A stretch of DNA of 64,000 bases from contig JAIXQO010000003.1 of NCBI GenBank assembly GCA_027485695.1, positions 930,932 to 994,931 of the forward strand, read 5' to 3'. A model generated the notes under the pieces. It did no database searches. It was not told the DNA's origin and worked only from the letters and a program-made list of their open reading frames with translations. Position 1 is the first letter of the stretch. Every line of letters begins with the position of its first letter. Shown here one piece after another: positions 45,756 through 53,914 of this stretch. The DNA is from Pseudomonadota bacterium. Lineage in GTDB: Bacteria; Bdellovibrionota; UBA1018. Made by a program: the position numbers and the translations under genes.

Positions 45756-47090
45756 TTGAGAAAAGCCTTTATCCTGGACACGAACGTCTTGCTTTTCGAC
45801 CCAAACGCCATCTTTAAATTCGGAAATAACGACATCATCATCCCGATTGTCGTGGTCGAGGAAATCGATCGATTCAAGCGCGAGATGAGCGAAAACGGGC
45901 GCCATGCGCGACTGTTCTCCCGCTTAATCGACGGCATGCGAGAGGGTGGCGAGCTTTCCAAAGGCGTTAAGCTCCCGAATGGCGGCATGCTGACCGTCGA
46001 GCTGGGGGGCGATACGCCGCTTCCGATCGAGCTGCAGATGGACAAAGCGGACAACCGCATCCTCGCACTCGCTATCACGCTGAAAAAAGAACAACCGAAA
46101 CGCCCGATTTCTTTCGTTACGAAGGACGTGAACCTTCGGATCAAGGCCGACGCGCTCGGTATTGCCGCCGAGGACTACGAGCCTTCGAGTGTTGAGCCGG
46201 AGCAGCTTTTCTCTGGAACGGGCACGCTCTCGGTCGACGCTCACCTGGTCGACGAATTCTACATGAACAAGCGTTTGGCCTATCCAGAAGCCTCCCGCCT
46301 GTTCAAACCAAACCAGTATTTGATCCTCAAGGACTCGGCGAACCCGAACCATACGGCGATGGGACGCTACTCCAAGGAACTCGACTGCATCGTTCCGATC
46401 TACAAGCCTGCCGAAGGTCTCTGGGGTATTTTCCCGAAGAACGCCGAACAGGCATTCGCGATCGATGCGCTGATGAACGATGAGATCAAGCTCGTCTCCC
46501 TCGTCGGCAAAGCCGGTACCGGTAAAACCCTGATGGCGATTGCCGCAGGTCTTGCGAAAACCGTCGATGAAGGCGTGTTTCACCGACTCCTCGTCTCGCG
46601 TCCAGTGTTCCCACTGGGCAAAGACATCGGATTCCTGCCGGGCGACATCGAAGAGAAACTCAATCCGTGGATGCAGCCCATCTACGACAACATTGATTTC
46701 CTCTTCGGGACCTCCGCATCGGGCAGCGCCAAAGGGCAACGCCGTGGCGCCGGTCGGGGCACTCAGGAACTCATGAACCAGGGACTCCTTCAGATCGAAC
46801 CGCTGACCTATATCCGTGGTCGTTCGATTCCGAATCAATACCTGATCGTCGACGAGTCCCAGAACTTGACCCCACACGAGATCAAAACGATCATCACCCG
46901 CGCAGGCAACGACACGAAAATCGTGCTGACCGGTGACTCGTTCCAGATCGACAACCCGTACGTGGATTCCGCGAATAACGGTCTCGTTTACCTAGTGGAT
47001 CGCTTCAAAGACGAATCGATCTCGGCTCACGTGACCCTGACGAGGGGCGAGCGCTCTAAGCTCTCCGAACTCGCCAGTAACCTCCTGTAA
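45756..47090 (+). CDS. PhoH-family protein with N-terminal PIN domain (PhoH2-like)
   Basis: 444 aa from a TTG start, supported by AAGGAG 9 nt upstream and by the immediate onset of the PIN domain (KAFILDTNVLLFDPNAIFKF). The PIN nuclease spans residues 1-140 (acidic residues DTN and late VTKDVNLRIKAD). The PhoH ATPase follows (about 225-440) with Walker A LVGKAGTGKTLMA and Walker B-like YLIVDESQNLTPHE. The PIN plus PhoH order is that of PhoH2, a helicase-nuclease acting on RNA. It is followed by capA after 8 nt. Confidence 0.93.
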   Translation: MRKAFILDTNVLLFDPNAIFKFGNNDIIIPIVVVEEIDRFKREMSENGRHARLFSRLIDGMREGGELSKGVKLPNGGMLTVELGGDTPLPIELQMDKADNRILALAITLKKEQPKRPISFVTKDVNLRIKADALGIAAEDYEPSSVEPEQLFSGTGTLSVDAHLVDEFYMNKRLAYPEASRLFKPNQYLILKDSANPNHTAMGRYSKELDCIVPIYKPAEGLWGIFPKNAEQAFAIDALMNDEIKLVSLVGKAGTGKTLMAIAAGLAKTVDEGVFHRLLVSRPVFPLGKDIGFLPGDIEEKLNPWMQPIYDNIDFLFGTSASGSAKGQRRGAGRGTQELMNQGLLQIEPLTYIRGRSIPNQYLIVDESQNLTPHEIKTIITRAGNDTKIVLTGDSFQIDNPYVDSANNGLVYLVDRFKDESISAHVTLTRGERSKLSELASNLL

Positions 47091-47098
47091 TTCGAAAT

Positions 47099-48214
47099 AT
47101 GTTGAAGGGGCTGATGGACCGGTGGCATGCGTACCGAGCCGAGGATCAGCCCCTTTGGCGTTCTGTGGTTCATCTTCCACGCTACGCCTCGAAATGGGTG
47201 TTCAAGCGCGAAGGCGGCGACCCCGACACCCGAGAGTTTTTCAAAACCCATCGGCCGTCGCGCGCCTCGTTCACTCATGAACCGAGGCCCACGCTTTCGA
47301 TCGCTCTCTGTGGCGATCTGATGTGGATCCGGAATGGTTGGGCGGAATTTCTCGGGCCCGCACTCAAGCAGCGCCTCCTGAAAAATGATTTCGGCATCGT
47401 GAATCTAGAAACACCGGTTTCGCATCTGCATCCCGTGCGGGGACGAATGCCAGACTATCTTTCTTACAATGCGCCGCCTGAGCTGCTCGATTCGTTCGCG
47501 AGAAAAGACGGTCGTAATTTTTTCGAGCTGGTTTCGCTTGCGAACAATCATGCGCTGGACTGCGGTACGGCAGGCGCCGAAGCCACCGTGGATTTTCTCG
47601 CGACCCGAGGAATCCGCTATTCCGGAGTGGCGTTCGAAGGCAAGACCGTACCCGGCCCGCTCATTCATGAGCGAAACGGAGTGAGGGTGGGATTCCTGGC
47701 CTACGCCTGGGGTGCGAACGGATTTTTCGATGCGGGATCGGGTTTATCGATCAACACTTGTAAGACCTTAATCGGGCAACCCGATGAACCGAGCGAAGCG
47801 GCGCTTTTTCACAAGGTCGCTGAAATGAAAAATGCAGGCGCCGACGTCATCATTCTCAGTTTGCACTGGGGCCATGAATTTGAGCGTTATCCGGCTCATT
47901 ACCAACGGGAGCTTGCCCGGAGGCTTGCGCAAGCAGGCGTGGACGTCATTTTCGGTCACCATTCCCATGTCATCCAACCGATCGAGGAGATGGAAGTGAC
48001 TCGCGACGGCCATAAACGGTCGGCGTTCGTGCTTTATTCGCTCGGGAATTTCGCGACTGCCATGGGTACGCGCGAATGTCGGACGGGACTCGTACAAGAG
48101 ATTCGCGTGGATCCGGCGAGTGATGGCGGGTGGCGGGTGAGTCTCGCTGAATCGTACCGAGTGTACAATCAGCCGTACACTCGTCGGCAGGCGAGAAAAC
48201 TCATCTTGGAGTAA
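47099..48214 (+). CDS. CapA-family protein (poly-gamma-glutamate capsule type metallophosphatase fold)
   Basis: 371 aa. The CapA domain begins at LSIALCGDLMWIRNG (about residue 67) and shows the ordered motifs GDLM, NLETPVSH, LANNHALDCG, LHWGHEFE, IFGHHSHVIQP and LYSLGNFA, which place the metal-binding Asp, Glu, Asn and His residues of the calcineurin-like fold. No signal peptide is evident, unlike membrane-bound CapA of Bacillus. It follows phoH by 8 nt and probably shares its transcript. No PGA synthase genes are nearby, so the substrate is uncertain. Confidence 0.85.
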   Translation: MLKGLMDRWHAYRAEDQPLWRSVVHLPRYASKWVFKREGGDPDTREFFKTHRPSRASFTHEPRPTLSIALCGDLMWIRNGWAEFLGPALKQRLLKNDFGIVNLETPVSHLHPVRGRMPDYLSYNAPPELLDSFARKDGRNFFELVSLANNHALDCGTAGAEATVDFLATRGIRYSGVAFEGKTVPGPLIHERNGVRVGFLAYAWGANGFFDAGSGLSINTCKTLIGQPDEPSEAALFHKVAEMKNAGADVIILSLHWGHEFERYPAHYQRELARRLAQAGVDVIFGHHSHVIQPIEEMEVTRDGHKRSAFVLYSLGNFATAMGTRECRTGLVQEIRVDPASDGGWRVSLAESYRVYNQPYTRRQARKLILE

Positions 48215-48229
48215 GTGAGGGCATCTGAG

Positions 48230-49003
48230 CTACCTGGGCATCCCGCCGACTTGTAGTACGGGGTATGTGGTCGCGGGGAATTCTCGGTAGAGCTGAGCTG
48301 CGCGAGCGCAGAGGTCGCGTGGCGTTTCTCGCGGCTCGGGATAGATCGCGGGAAAACGCCGGAGTTTGAGATTTAGGCGGGGTATCCGGAGTAAGTTCCA
48401 GAGGTGGTCCTCGAGCGAAATGTCTCCGGCAAATAGCGGGGAAATCGAGTTATCTCCCACCGTTCGCCACTCGAGCTTAAGAGGAATGACGGATCTGTTC
48501 GCCATGCGCGCGGCTTCGAAATAGAACCCTTTGAACGGGAGCACTTGTTTGCCATCTGTCGTTGTTCCTTCCGGAAATAGGCCGACGTTTGCACCATTTT
48601 GGATCAGTTCCGCGACCTCACTGAGTTCGCGGGCGCTGGTTTCTAGCGTGCGCATGGATTTTCTGCGCTCGGTAAACAAGCAAAGCGAGGCGCGGGCGAG
48701 GAGGCCCACCCCGGGAGCCTCGCGCATCTCGTGTGACGTGATGAATTGACAGCGATGCAAGGCAATCAGCACGAATGTATCGAGCAGACTCGTATGGTTC
48801 GATATCACGAGTGCTCCTGGGGCGGTTCGATGGAAATGAGCACGGGGCAACTGAACGCCGTAAGTGCGCAAGAATGCACGGGCAAGCCCGGACTGCGTAG
48901 AAATCACGAGGCCGCGCCTCCATCGTCTCGGCAAGAATGAGGACGACACAAGCGCGGCTAAATAAATCAAGAACAAGAAAACTCTTAGCGAGACATGGAC
49001 CAT
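48230..49003 (-). CDS. 1-acylglycerol-3-phosphate acyltransferase-type enzyme (PlsC/OlsA-like)
   Basis: 257 aa from the ATG at 49003 (the track start at 49072 would overlap olsB by 88 nt). An N-terminal membrane helix (VFLFLIYLAALVSSSFLP) is followed by the acyltransferase motifs NHTSLLDTF (NHxxxxD type) and GLFPEGTTTDGKQVLPFK. It overlaps the 3' end of the OlsB-like gene by 19 nt. In that context it most probably acts as OlsA, O-acylating lyso-ornithine lipid; a PlsC role in phospholipid synthesis is the alternative. Confidence 0.82.
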   Translation of the reverse strand: MVHVSLRVFLFLIYLAALVSSSFLPRRWRRGLVISTQSGLARAFLRTYGVQLPRAHFHRTAPGALVISNHTSLLDTFVLIALHRCQFITSHEMREAPGVGLLARASLCLFTERRKSMRTLETSARELSEVAELIQNGANVGLFPEGTTTDGKQVLPFKGFYFEAARMANRSVIPLKLEWRTVGDNSISPLFAGDISLEDHLWNLLRIPRLNLKLRRFPAIYPEPRETPRDLCARAAQLYREFPATTYPVLQVGGMPR

Positions 49004-49833
49004 GAGAAGTATCTGCGTCGAAACGCGGGGCTGAGGTGTTTGAGCTGAAGGAGCGTGAAAAAATCCGTGCATTGAAAATCGTAATCGTAGAATGGCTCGC
49101 GCGCGATCTTGGCTCCAGCGAGAAGGTAAGATCGAATGAGAGGCGGTACGGATGGGCTTTCGCTCGAGGGTAGTAGTGGGCGAAGAAGCGGGGAGTTGCG
49201 GCTGATTTCGCCGCGGGAGTAGATCTCCACGTTTTCTTCGAATGCGTTCAATCGCTCGAATTCGAACTGCAGGCTCTCAATCACCATGGGATCTAGGCTT
49301 GGGACACTCGAACATCCAAAAAGAATCTCAGCTCCGGTTTCCTGCATCATTCGGCTGATGCCGCGCCAAAGAAGCGATAAGACGGTCCCATTTCGGTGGC
49401 CTTCTTCGATGCAAGCACGACCGAGTTCGAGTTTTTCGCCCGGCATACGGTGCAAGCCGGAGAGGTCGAATTCGGATTCAGAATAAAAACGTTTCGTAGA
49501 GGACCCGGGGAGCAAGCGGTAGGTTCCAACGCAGCGGTTACTCGAGATCTCGCGAATCACCAGATGCGTGCAGCGGAAATCAAATTCGTCGATCTCGATC
49601 GAAAGCGGTTTGGAACGTCCTTGGAGTTCTTGGAAAAAAACGCGGTTTCGGAGTTTGAAAACTTCTTTCAGGTCCGCGCGCGATCGCGCCGTCTCGAGAC
49701 GGTAGTGCGAGAGTTCTTCGCGAATCAGAGGAGTGCGGCTTTGCGAGAGCGGGTTGGGTTTCGTGTAGAGCTGGGAGACCAGAAACAGATGCGAGAGCGG
49801 AAATTCCCATTTTTTTTCAATATTCGGGATCAT
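48985..49833 (-). CDS. olsB: OlsB-like ornithine N-acyltransferase (GNAT fold)
   Basis: 282 aa; AAAGGAAAGG precedes the ATG. The core FKLRNRVFFQELQGRSKPLSIEIDEFDFRCTHLVI, VGTYRLLP and LELGRACIEEGHRNGTVLSLLWRGI is the signature of OlsB and related hemolysin-like acyltransferases that N-acylate an amino acid from acyl-ACP. It is coupled to a PlsC/OlsA-like gene, which supports ornithine-lipid synthesis, a phosphorus-free membrane lipid often made in phosphate limitation. The alternative is another N-acyl amino acid synthase. Confidence 0.75.
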   Translation of the reverse strand: MIPNIEKKWEFPLSHLFLVSQLYTKPNPLSQSRTPLIREELSHYRLETARSRADLKEVFKLRNRVFFQELQGRSKPLSIEIDEFDFRCTHLVIREISSNRCVGTYRLLPGSSTKRFYSESEFDLSGLHRMPGEKLELGRACIEEGHRNGTVLSLLWRGISRMMQETGAEILFGCSSVPSLDPMVIESLQFEFERLNAFEENVEIYSRGEISRNSPLLRPLLPSSESPSVPPLIRSYLLAGAKIAREPFYDYDFQCTDFFTLLQLKHLSPAFRRRYFSWSMSR

Positions 49834-50021
49834 CGGCCGTAACCTTTCCTTTCTAGATCGATTCTCAGTTTCTTCCTATCTCTGATAGTGAAGGACTCGT
49901 GATTCGCTCGTGTCATGAATGGGTTGGGGAACAGTCGTGAAGGAATCAGGATATTGACCAGGAATGGTTACGGAGTAGAGTGGCCGTAGACTCTCACATA
50001 CGAAATCAGGAGGTGTGAATC

Positions 50022-50333
50022 ATGAAAATTCTATCAATGCTCGCTCTGTTTGCTCTATCGATCGTTTCCGCTCACGCAGGTCCTCAGCAGGAAAAAATGA
50101 AATCCTGTAATGCGGACGCCAAGACGCAAGGCATCTCCGGTGAAGCGCGTAAGGCGTTTATGAAAAAATGCCTATCAACGGCGGGACTTCCGAACGTCAG
50201 CGAAGAGGAATTCGAAAAAACCGTGAAGCCCGCGGACGCCAAAGAGCGGATGAAGTACTGCAATGAGAACGCAAAAGGCAAAAAAGGCGATGAGCGCAAG
50301 GCGTTCATGAGTCAGTGCTTGAAAAAGGACTAA
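50022..50333 (+). CDS. psiF: PsiF-repeat periplasmic protein
   Basis: 103 aa. Strong AGGAGGTG ribosome site; signal peptide residues 1-19 (MLALFALSIVSAHAG). Two PsiF repeats follow: KMKSCNADAKTQGISGEARK with AFMKKCL, and RMKYCNENAKGKKGDERKAF with MSQCLKK. PsiF was named as phosphate-starvation inducible in E. coli. The gene is divergent from the olsB pair, so two functions associated with phosphate limitation are side by side. No convincing Pho box was found by eye. A strong terminator follows. Confidence 0.88.
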   Translation: MKILSMLALFALSIVSAHAGPQQEKMKSCNADAKTQGISGEARKAFMKKCLSTAGLPNVSEEEFEKTVKPADAKERMKYCNENAKGKKGDERKAFMSQCLKKD

Positions 50334-50360
50334 TTCGAGAGTGAAACTCCGAAAATGAAA

Positions 50361-50396
50361 CGGGCGAATGGTGAAGCACCATTCGCCCGTTTTTTT
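50361..50396 (+). terminator. Rho-independent terminator of psiF
   Basis: A 13-bp perfect stem (CGGGCGAATGGTG and complement) with loop AAG is followed by seven T. It sits 28 nt after the psiF stop. Confidence 0.92.
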
Positions 50397-50590
50397 ATTA
50401 TTTTGTCCAGCGGCCGTCGGAACGGTTTCTAAAAGAGAGATCCCATTTCCGAGGCCGTGGGTAAGTCACAAGGTTGTTGCATCGTCACCCACCACCCCCT
50501 TTCTCGCCCATATAGAGCTCATATATTTAGTCTATATATGGAGTGGAAAAAGGCTAGGGGTTTTTTGATCTGAATCGACCCTCCAGAATA
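50397..50590. other. Non-coding stretch between terminators
   Basis: No gene is supported here. It contains an AT-rich imperfect palindrome, CATATAT-N7-ATATATG at 50520-50540, in promoter-like DNA, but no coding frame with a ribosome site follows it. With the flanking terminators the gene-free stretch is 50334-50761. A small RNA ending at one of the two hairpins is possible. Confidence 0.4.
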
Positions 50591-50643
50591 ACAAAAGCGA
50601 TGAGACGCGCATTCCATCTTGGACGGCATCTCATCGCTTTTGT
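50591..50643. terminator. Long hairpin, probable terminator of the 50762 gene
   Basis: Perfect 15-bp arms (ACAAAAGCGATGAGA and TCTCATCGCTTTTGT) with a 23-nt loop, beginning about 120 nt after the stop of the minus-strand gene. The arms carry A and T runs on both outer sides, so termination from either side is possible. Confidence 0.65.
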
Positions 50644-50761
50644 TTGCCCAAAAAAACTGGCAGGAGCCGTTTTTACTCCAGGAATCCTGCCCTAACTTTC
50701 GATTACGTGGCCTTACCAACCGACCACCACGGAACCGATCACGATCACTTGCAAAAAACTT

Positions 50762-51091
50762 TTAGGAGCCTTGGATTTCTCCGCCTGCGGCTTCCAGGTC
50801 TCTTTGGCGCTCGGCCTGGAGTTCATACTCCAAGTGACGGCGATAAGAGCGAGCGAGAATCTTCAACTCTTGAGTGTCAGCGACTTCTTCAAGAGCCCGG
50901 AAGAGGTATTTGCCTCTCGTCATCATGACGGACGTGAGGCGTCCTCTCTTGGAGCGTTCTTCTTGGAAATTCACCATTTCCTCAAGAAGCTCGAGTTTGT
51001 TCAGCGAGAGGATGCGGGCGCGATACGCCAGCTCTTCTTCTTCGCTTTCTTTCAGAACCTTATATGCACGGAGCGAAATAACATTACTCAT
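50762..51091 (-). CDS. Small charged cytoplasmic protein of unknown function
   Basis: 109 aa from the ATG at 51091; the track start at 51124 adds 11 residues before a second Met with a better upstream purine run. Highly charged helical protein (SEEEELAYRARILSLNKLEL and EEMVNFQEERSKRGRLTSVM), no signal peptide. It may be a small adaptor or DNA-associated protein, but no family is recognised. It is followed by the long hairpin at 50591-50643. Confidence 0.6.
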   Translation of the reverse strand: MSNVISLRAYKVLKESEEEELAYRARILSLNKLELLEEMVNFQEERSKRGRLTSVMMTRGKYLFRALEEVADTQELKILARSYRRHLEYELQAERQRDLEAAGGEIQGS

Positions 51092-51462
51092 ACCTACTTC
51101 CCAATAGAGCAAGGGTGATGCCATGCGTTAACAACTGTCTACAAAAGTAGAGTCCCGCTCAAGGTCTATGAAAGCGCGGAGGAAAAGTCGTGGACTGCTC
51201 CGTTTATTAAATAATGCGATCTAAAATCTCCTTTTAGGAGATGTTGCTATTTTTGTCGACTGACGAAGTTTGTCATATAAAAAGGAAAGGGTCCACAGTG
51301 ATAACCTAACGGAATCACTCATTTTTTATGAACCATTGAATATATCCGCTCCACGAAAACGAACGTGCGACCGGTCACAAAACCCAGTCCAAACCGACAC
51401 TGCGGGGTTTTTGACGACTTATTTAGAAAAGATCTAGAAATGGGTTCCGGGGCTGGATCCCA
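51092..51462. other. Gene-free stretch
   Basis: No coding region or clear structure is supported in these 371 nt. The region is locally AT-rich and probably holds the promoter of the 50762 gene. A track ORF at 51365-51652 on the plus strand lies opposite the small membrane protein gene and was rejected. Confidence 0.4.
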
Positions 51463-51627
51463 TCAGGGTGTAGATGCCGTCTCAGTTGATACAGAGTCGA
51501 TTTGCCCGGAGCGATCGGACCTTCGGATTTCCATTCGCGCTGCCTTGTTTTCGAAGTACTTCGGCAACTGCGTAGCCAAGATCAGAATGACGACTCCAGA
51601 GATCATCGCCCATTTCGTTAAGGTCAT
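51463..51627 (-). CDS. Small single-pass membrane protein (not in ORF track)
   Basis: 54 aa, too short for the ORF track. From the ATG at 51627: MTLTKWAMISGVVILILATQ, then a charged cytoplasmic or periplasmic tail (KYFENKAARMEIRRSDRSGQ) ending at TGA 51463-51465. One membrane helix spans residues 6-21. An AGGG lies 11 nt upstream of the ATG, a weak ribosome site. It is divergent from the cupredoxin-like gene. Coding status is an inference from the hydrophobic pattern and start context. Confidence 0.5.
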   Translation of the reverse strand: MTLTKWAMISGVVILILATQLPKYFENKAARMEIRRSDRSGQIDSVSTETASTP

Positions 51628-51825
51628 CGTGCGCTCGCCCTTTTGTTCATGAAATTTTGATTATAGAGATTGAGGGAAAATCAGGTTGTGATTTTTCGCG
51701 AATGGGTCGCAATACGAACTTGTTTCGTTTCACTTGTTTCGTCAAATACTGGACGGCCCACTTCCGAAGGGAAAACCCTTGAGTCAGCGCCGACACCAGC
51801 CGAAGAGGGTTTGTGGAGGTCTATC

Positions 51826-52653
51826 ATGAAGAGACCCATCGGATTAGGACTGATCATTATAAGCACTTTTGCATTCGGGGTATTTGCCCAGGCCGGCACG
51901 CGCGAACTTCCGCCGCCACCGCCTCGCACGAGTGATCAAGAGGAGCGTTTTCAAGAATCGTATTTCGGTCGTGAAGACCTCACGCGAAATCGCGGACGTT
52001 TTCGCGCACTCGAGGATGACGAAGGTCGAGAAGTCGACGTTCACTCGGCCGGCCGGGCTCCTGCGTCGGTCAGGCCAAGACCGGATATGCCAACCGAGCA
52101 GCGTCGGGTAGACCGAGAGCTCGAGCACGAAGAGCGTGAGATGGCTGCGGACGCCGATGGTGCGAGTCGCGTGAATGTCGAGCGCCGAGTCTGGAAAACG
52201 CCGACGCGCCCTTCGATGCCGATCCACAAAACGGAAGTGTCGCGGGCACCTGCTTCGATGACCGATACGTTTGGGGCTGGAGTTTCCAGTCCGAACTGGA
52301 TGCGTGAGCAATCAAAATCGGTCGACCAGAGCGTGACCCGGCAAGACACCCTGACCGCGCGCAAGGGCGTGCAAGAGATTTCCGTGATTGCAAACGATCT
52401 GGGATTTTTCCCGAAGACCGTGTTCGTCAGTCGCGATATTCCCGTCCGTTTGTTCGTGACCGGCGCCTCTAAGCAGCCGCTTTGTATTATGATGGATTCG
52501 TTTAACGTCAAGAAGCAGGTCCGCTCGCAGAAGGTCGAAGAAATCACGTTCACCCCAAGCTCTCCGGGCACCTATCGTTTCTACTGCCCGGTGAACGGCA
52601 GCGAAGGCGTACTCGTCGTGCGTGAGCTGGGTGGCGTGGACGACGCGTCCTAA
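51826..52653 (+). CDS. Exported cupredoxin-like protein with altered metal site
   Basis: 275 aa from the ATG at 51826, preceded by GGAGGT; the track start at 51670 adds 52 residues before the true signal peptide (PIGLGLIIISTFAFGVFAQA). Residues 25-190 are charged and Pro-rich, probably disordered. The C-terminal 95 residues (ISVIANDLGFFPKTVFVSRD, VRLFVTGASKQPLCIMM, PGTYRFYCPVNGSEGVLVVR) match EfeO/cupredoxin_1 domains. The usual CPxHxxM copper loop reads CPVNGSEG, so the His and Met ligands are missing. It precedes cpaF by 12 nt, so it may be a structural protein of that secretion system. Confidence 0.75.
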   Translation: MKRPIGLGLIIISTFAFGVFAQAGTRELPPPPPRTSDQEERFQESYFGREDLTRNRGRFRALEDDEGREVDVHSAGRAPASVRPRPDMPTEQRRVDRELEHEEREMAADADGASRVNVERRVWKTPTRPSMPIHKTEVSRAPASMTDTFGAGVSSPNWMREQSKSVDQSVTRQDTLTARKGVQEISVIANDLGFFPKTVFVSRDIPVRLFVTGASKQPLCIMMDSFNVKKQVRSQKVEEITFTPSSPGTYRFYCPVNGSEGVLVVRELGGVDDAS

Positions 52654-52665
52654 AAAGGGATTGAA

Positions 52666-53793
52666 ATGAGTTCTGTTTTTCAAGACAGCGTTGATACATT
52701 CCTCGCTCCGATCAAGAAGCATCTCGAAGACGACAGCGTCACCGAGGTCCTCGTGAACGGGGCCAACGAAGTATTCGTCGAGCGCAAGGGCAAGCTCGAA
52801 CGCGTTCAGGACCATTTCAAAGACGAGCAGGCGTTACTCGCCGCCGTTCGAAACATCGCACAGTTCGTGGGCCGCCGAATCGATGAAGAGAACCCGACGC
52901 TGGATGCGCGCCTTCCGGACGGAAGTCGTGTCGCCGCTGTGGTACCGCCGTGTTCGCGCAAGGGAACGACGCTCTCCATCCGCAAATTCTCCAAAAGTAA
53001 TCCGACGTTCGTCGATTTGATCGAGCGCGGCTCGATCACCAAAGAAGCGGCGCGGTTCCTAGATGTCGCGATATTCTTAGGCAAAAACATGATTATTTCG
53101 GGTGGTACCGGTTCCGGTAAAACGACCCTGCTCAACGTCCTGGGGTCCCGGATTCCGGGACATCAGCGGCTCCTTGTGATCGAGGACTCGAGCGAACTCA
53201 AGATCAAGTCCGATCACGTGGTATTTTTTGAAACCAAGCACAAAGACGAGATGGGCAAAGGCGAGGTCACTATTCGAGATCTCATCCGCTCGGCGCTCCG
53301 TCTGCGTCCGGACCGAATCATCGTGGGTGAGGTGCGGGGGGGCGAAGCACTCGACCTGATCACCGCGATGAACACCGGTCACGGCGGTTCGATGGGCACG
53401 ACCCACGCGAATACTCCTTACGATGCACTCGTGCGTCTCGAGACGCTCTCGATGATGGGGGACACTCAAGTTCCGATTGCGGCGATTCGACGTCAGATCG
53501 CGTCCGCTATCTCGCTCGTTGTGCAGATCAAGCGTTTGAATGACGGTTCCCGTAAGATCACCCAGATCGCCGAGGTGATCCCGGATGTAGATGCGAACGG
53601 ACGCTACATGGTCCAGGAGATCTTCGCATTCATTCAGCGGGGCATTGCGCCGGATGGTAAAATTCTCGGTGAATTGATCCCGACCGGAACGCTCCCGAGT
53701 TTCATGGAAGAAATCGAAGTCAATCGATTGCCTTATGGTCGCGACAAGTTTGCGCCACCGGCCTGGTATCTGGCTGAGAAAAAGAGCGCTTAG
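52666..53793 (+). CDS. cpaF: CpaF/TadA-family secretion ATPase
   Basis: 375 aa. The family core is clear: [41 protein letters not shown], Walker [16 protein letters not shown], Asp box [13 protein letters not shown], His box [15 protein letters not shown] and [20 protein letters not shown]. Such ATPases power Tad pili and type IV secretion. No other tad genes lie beside it; its upstream neighbour (12 nt) is the cupredoxin-like protein. Short prepilin-like genes occur about 5 kb downstream, but a functional link is only a possibility. Confidence 0.92.
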   Translation: MSSVFQDSVDTFLAPIKKHLEDDSVTEVLVNGANEVFVERKGKLERVQDHFKDEQALLAAVRNIAQFVGRRIDEENPTLDARLPDGSRVAAVVPPCSRKGTTLSIRKFSKSNPTFVDLIERGSITKEAARFLDVAIFLGKNMIISGGTGSGKTTLLNVLGSRIPGHQRLLVIEDSSELKIKSDHVVFFETKHKDEMGKGEVTIRDLIRSALRLRPDRIIVGEVRGGEALDLITAMNTGHGGSMGTTHANTPYDALVRLETLSMMGDTQVPIAAIRRQIASAISLVVQIKRLNDGSRKITQIAEVIPDVDANGRYMVQEIFAFIQRGIAPDGKILGELIPTGTLPSFMEEIEVNRLPYGRDKFAPPAWYLAEKKSA

Positions 53794-53914
53794 TCCCCGA
53801 AGGTAAGGCGACTTTTGTGGTCCGAGATCAGGAGTCGCGCCGTCAGAGGCATTCTTTCGCGTTTTTTCTCGCGCCGCTCCGGGAACTTGTGCAAAATAGG
53901 TCTTACCCTTACCT

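Noticed and set aside
45924-46877. 317-aa minus-strand ORF
   Set aside because: Antisense shadow of phoH, which has full PIN and PhoH motifs.
51365-51652. 95-aa plus-strand ORF in the gap before the cupredoxin-like gene
   Set aside because: No ribosome site and unlike a protein; the opposite strand has a better small membrane protein frame.
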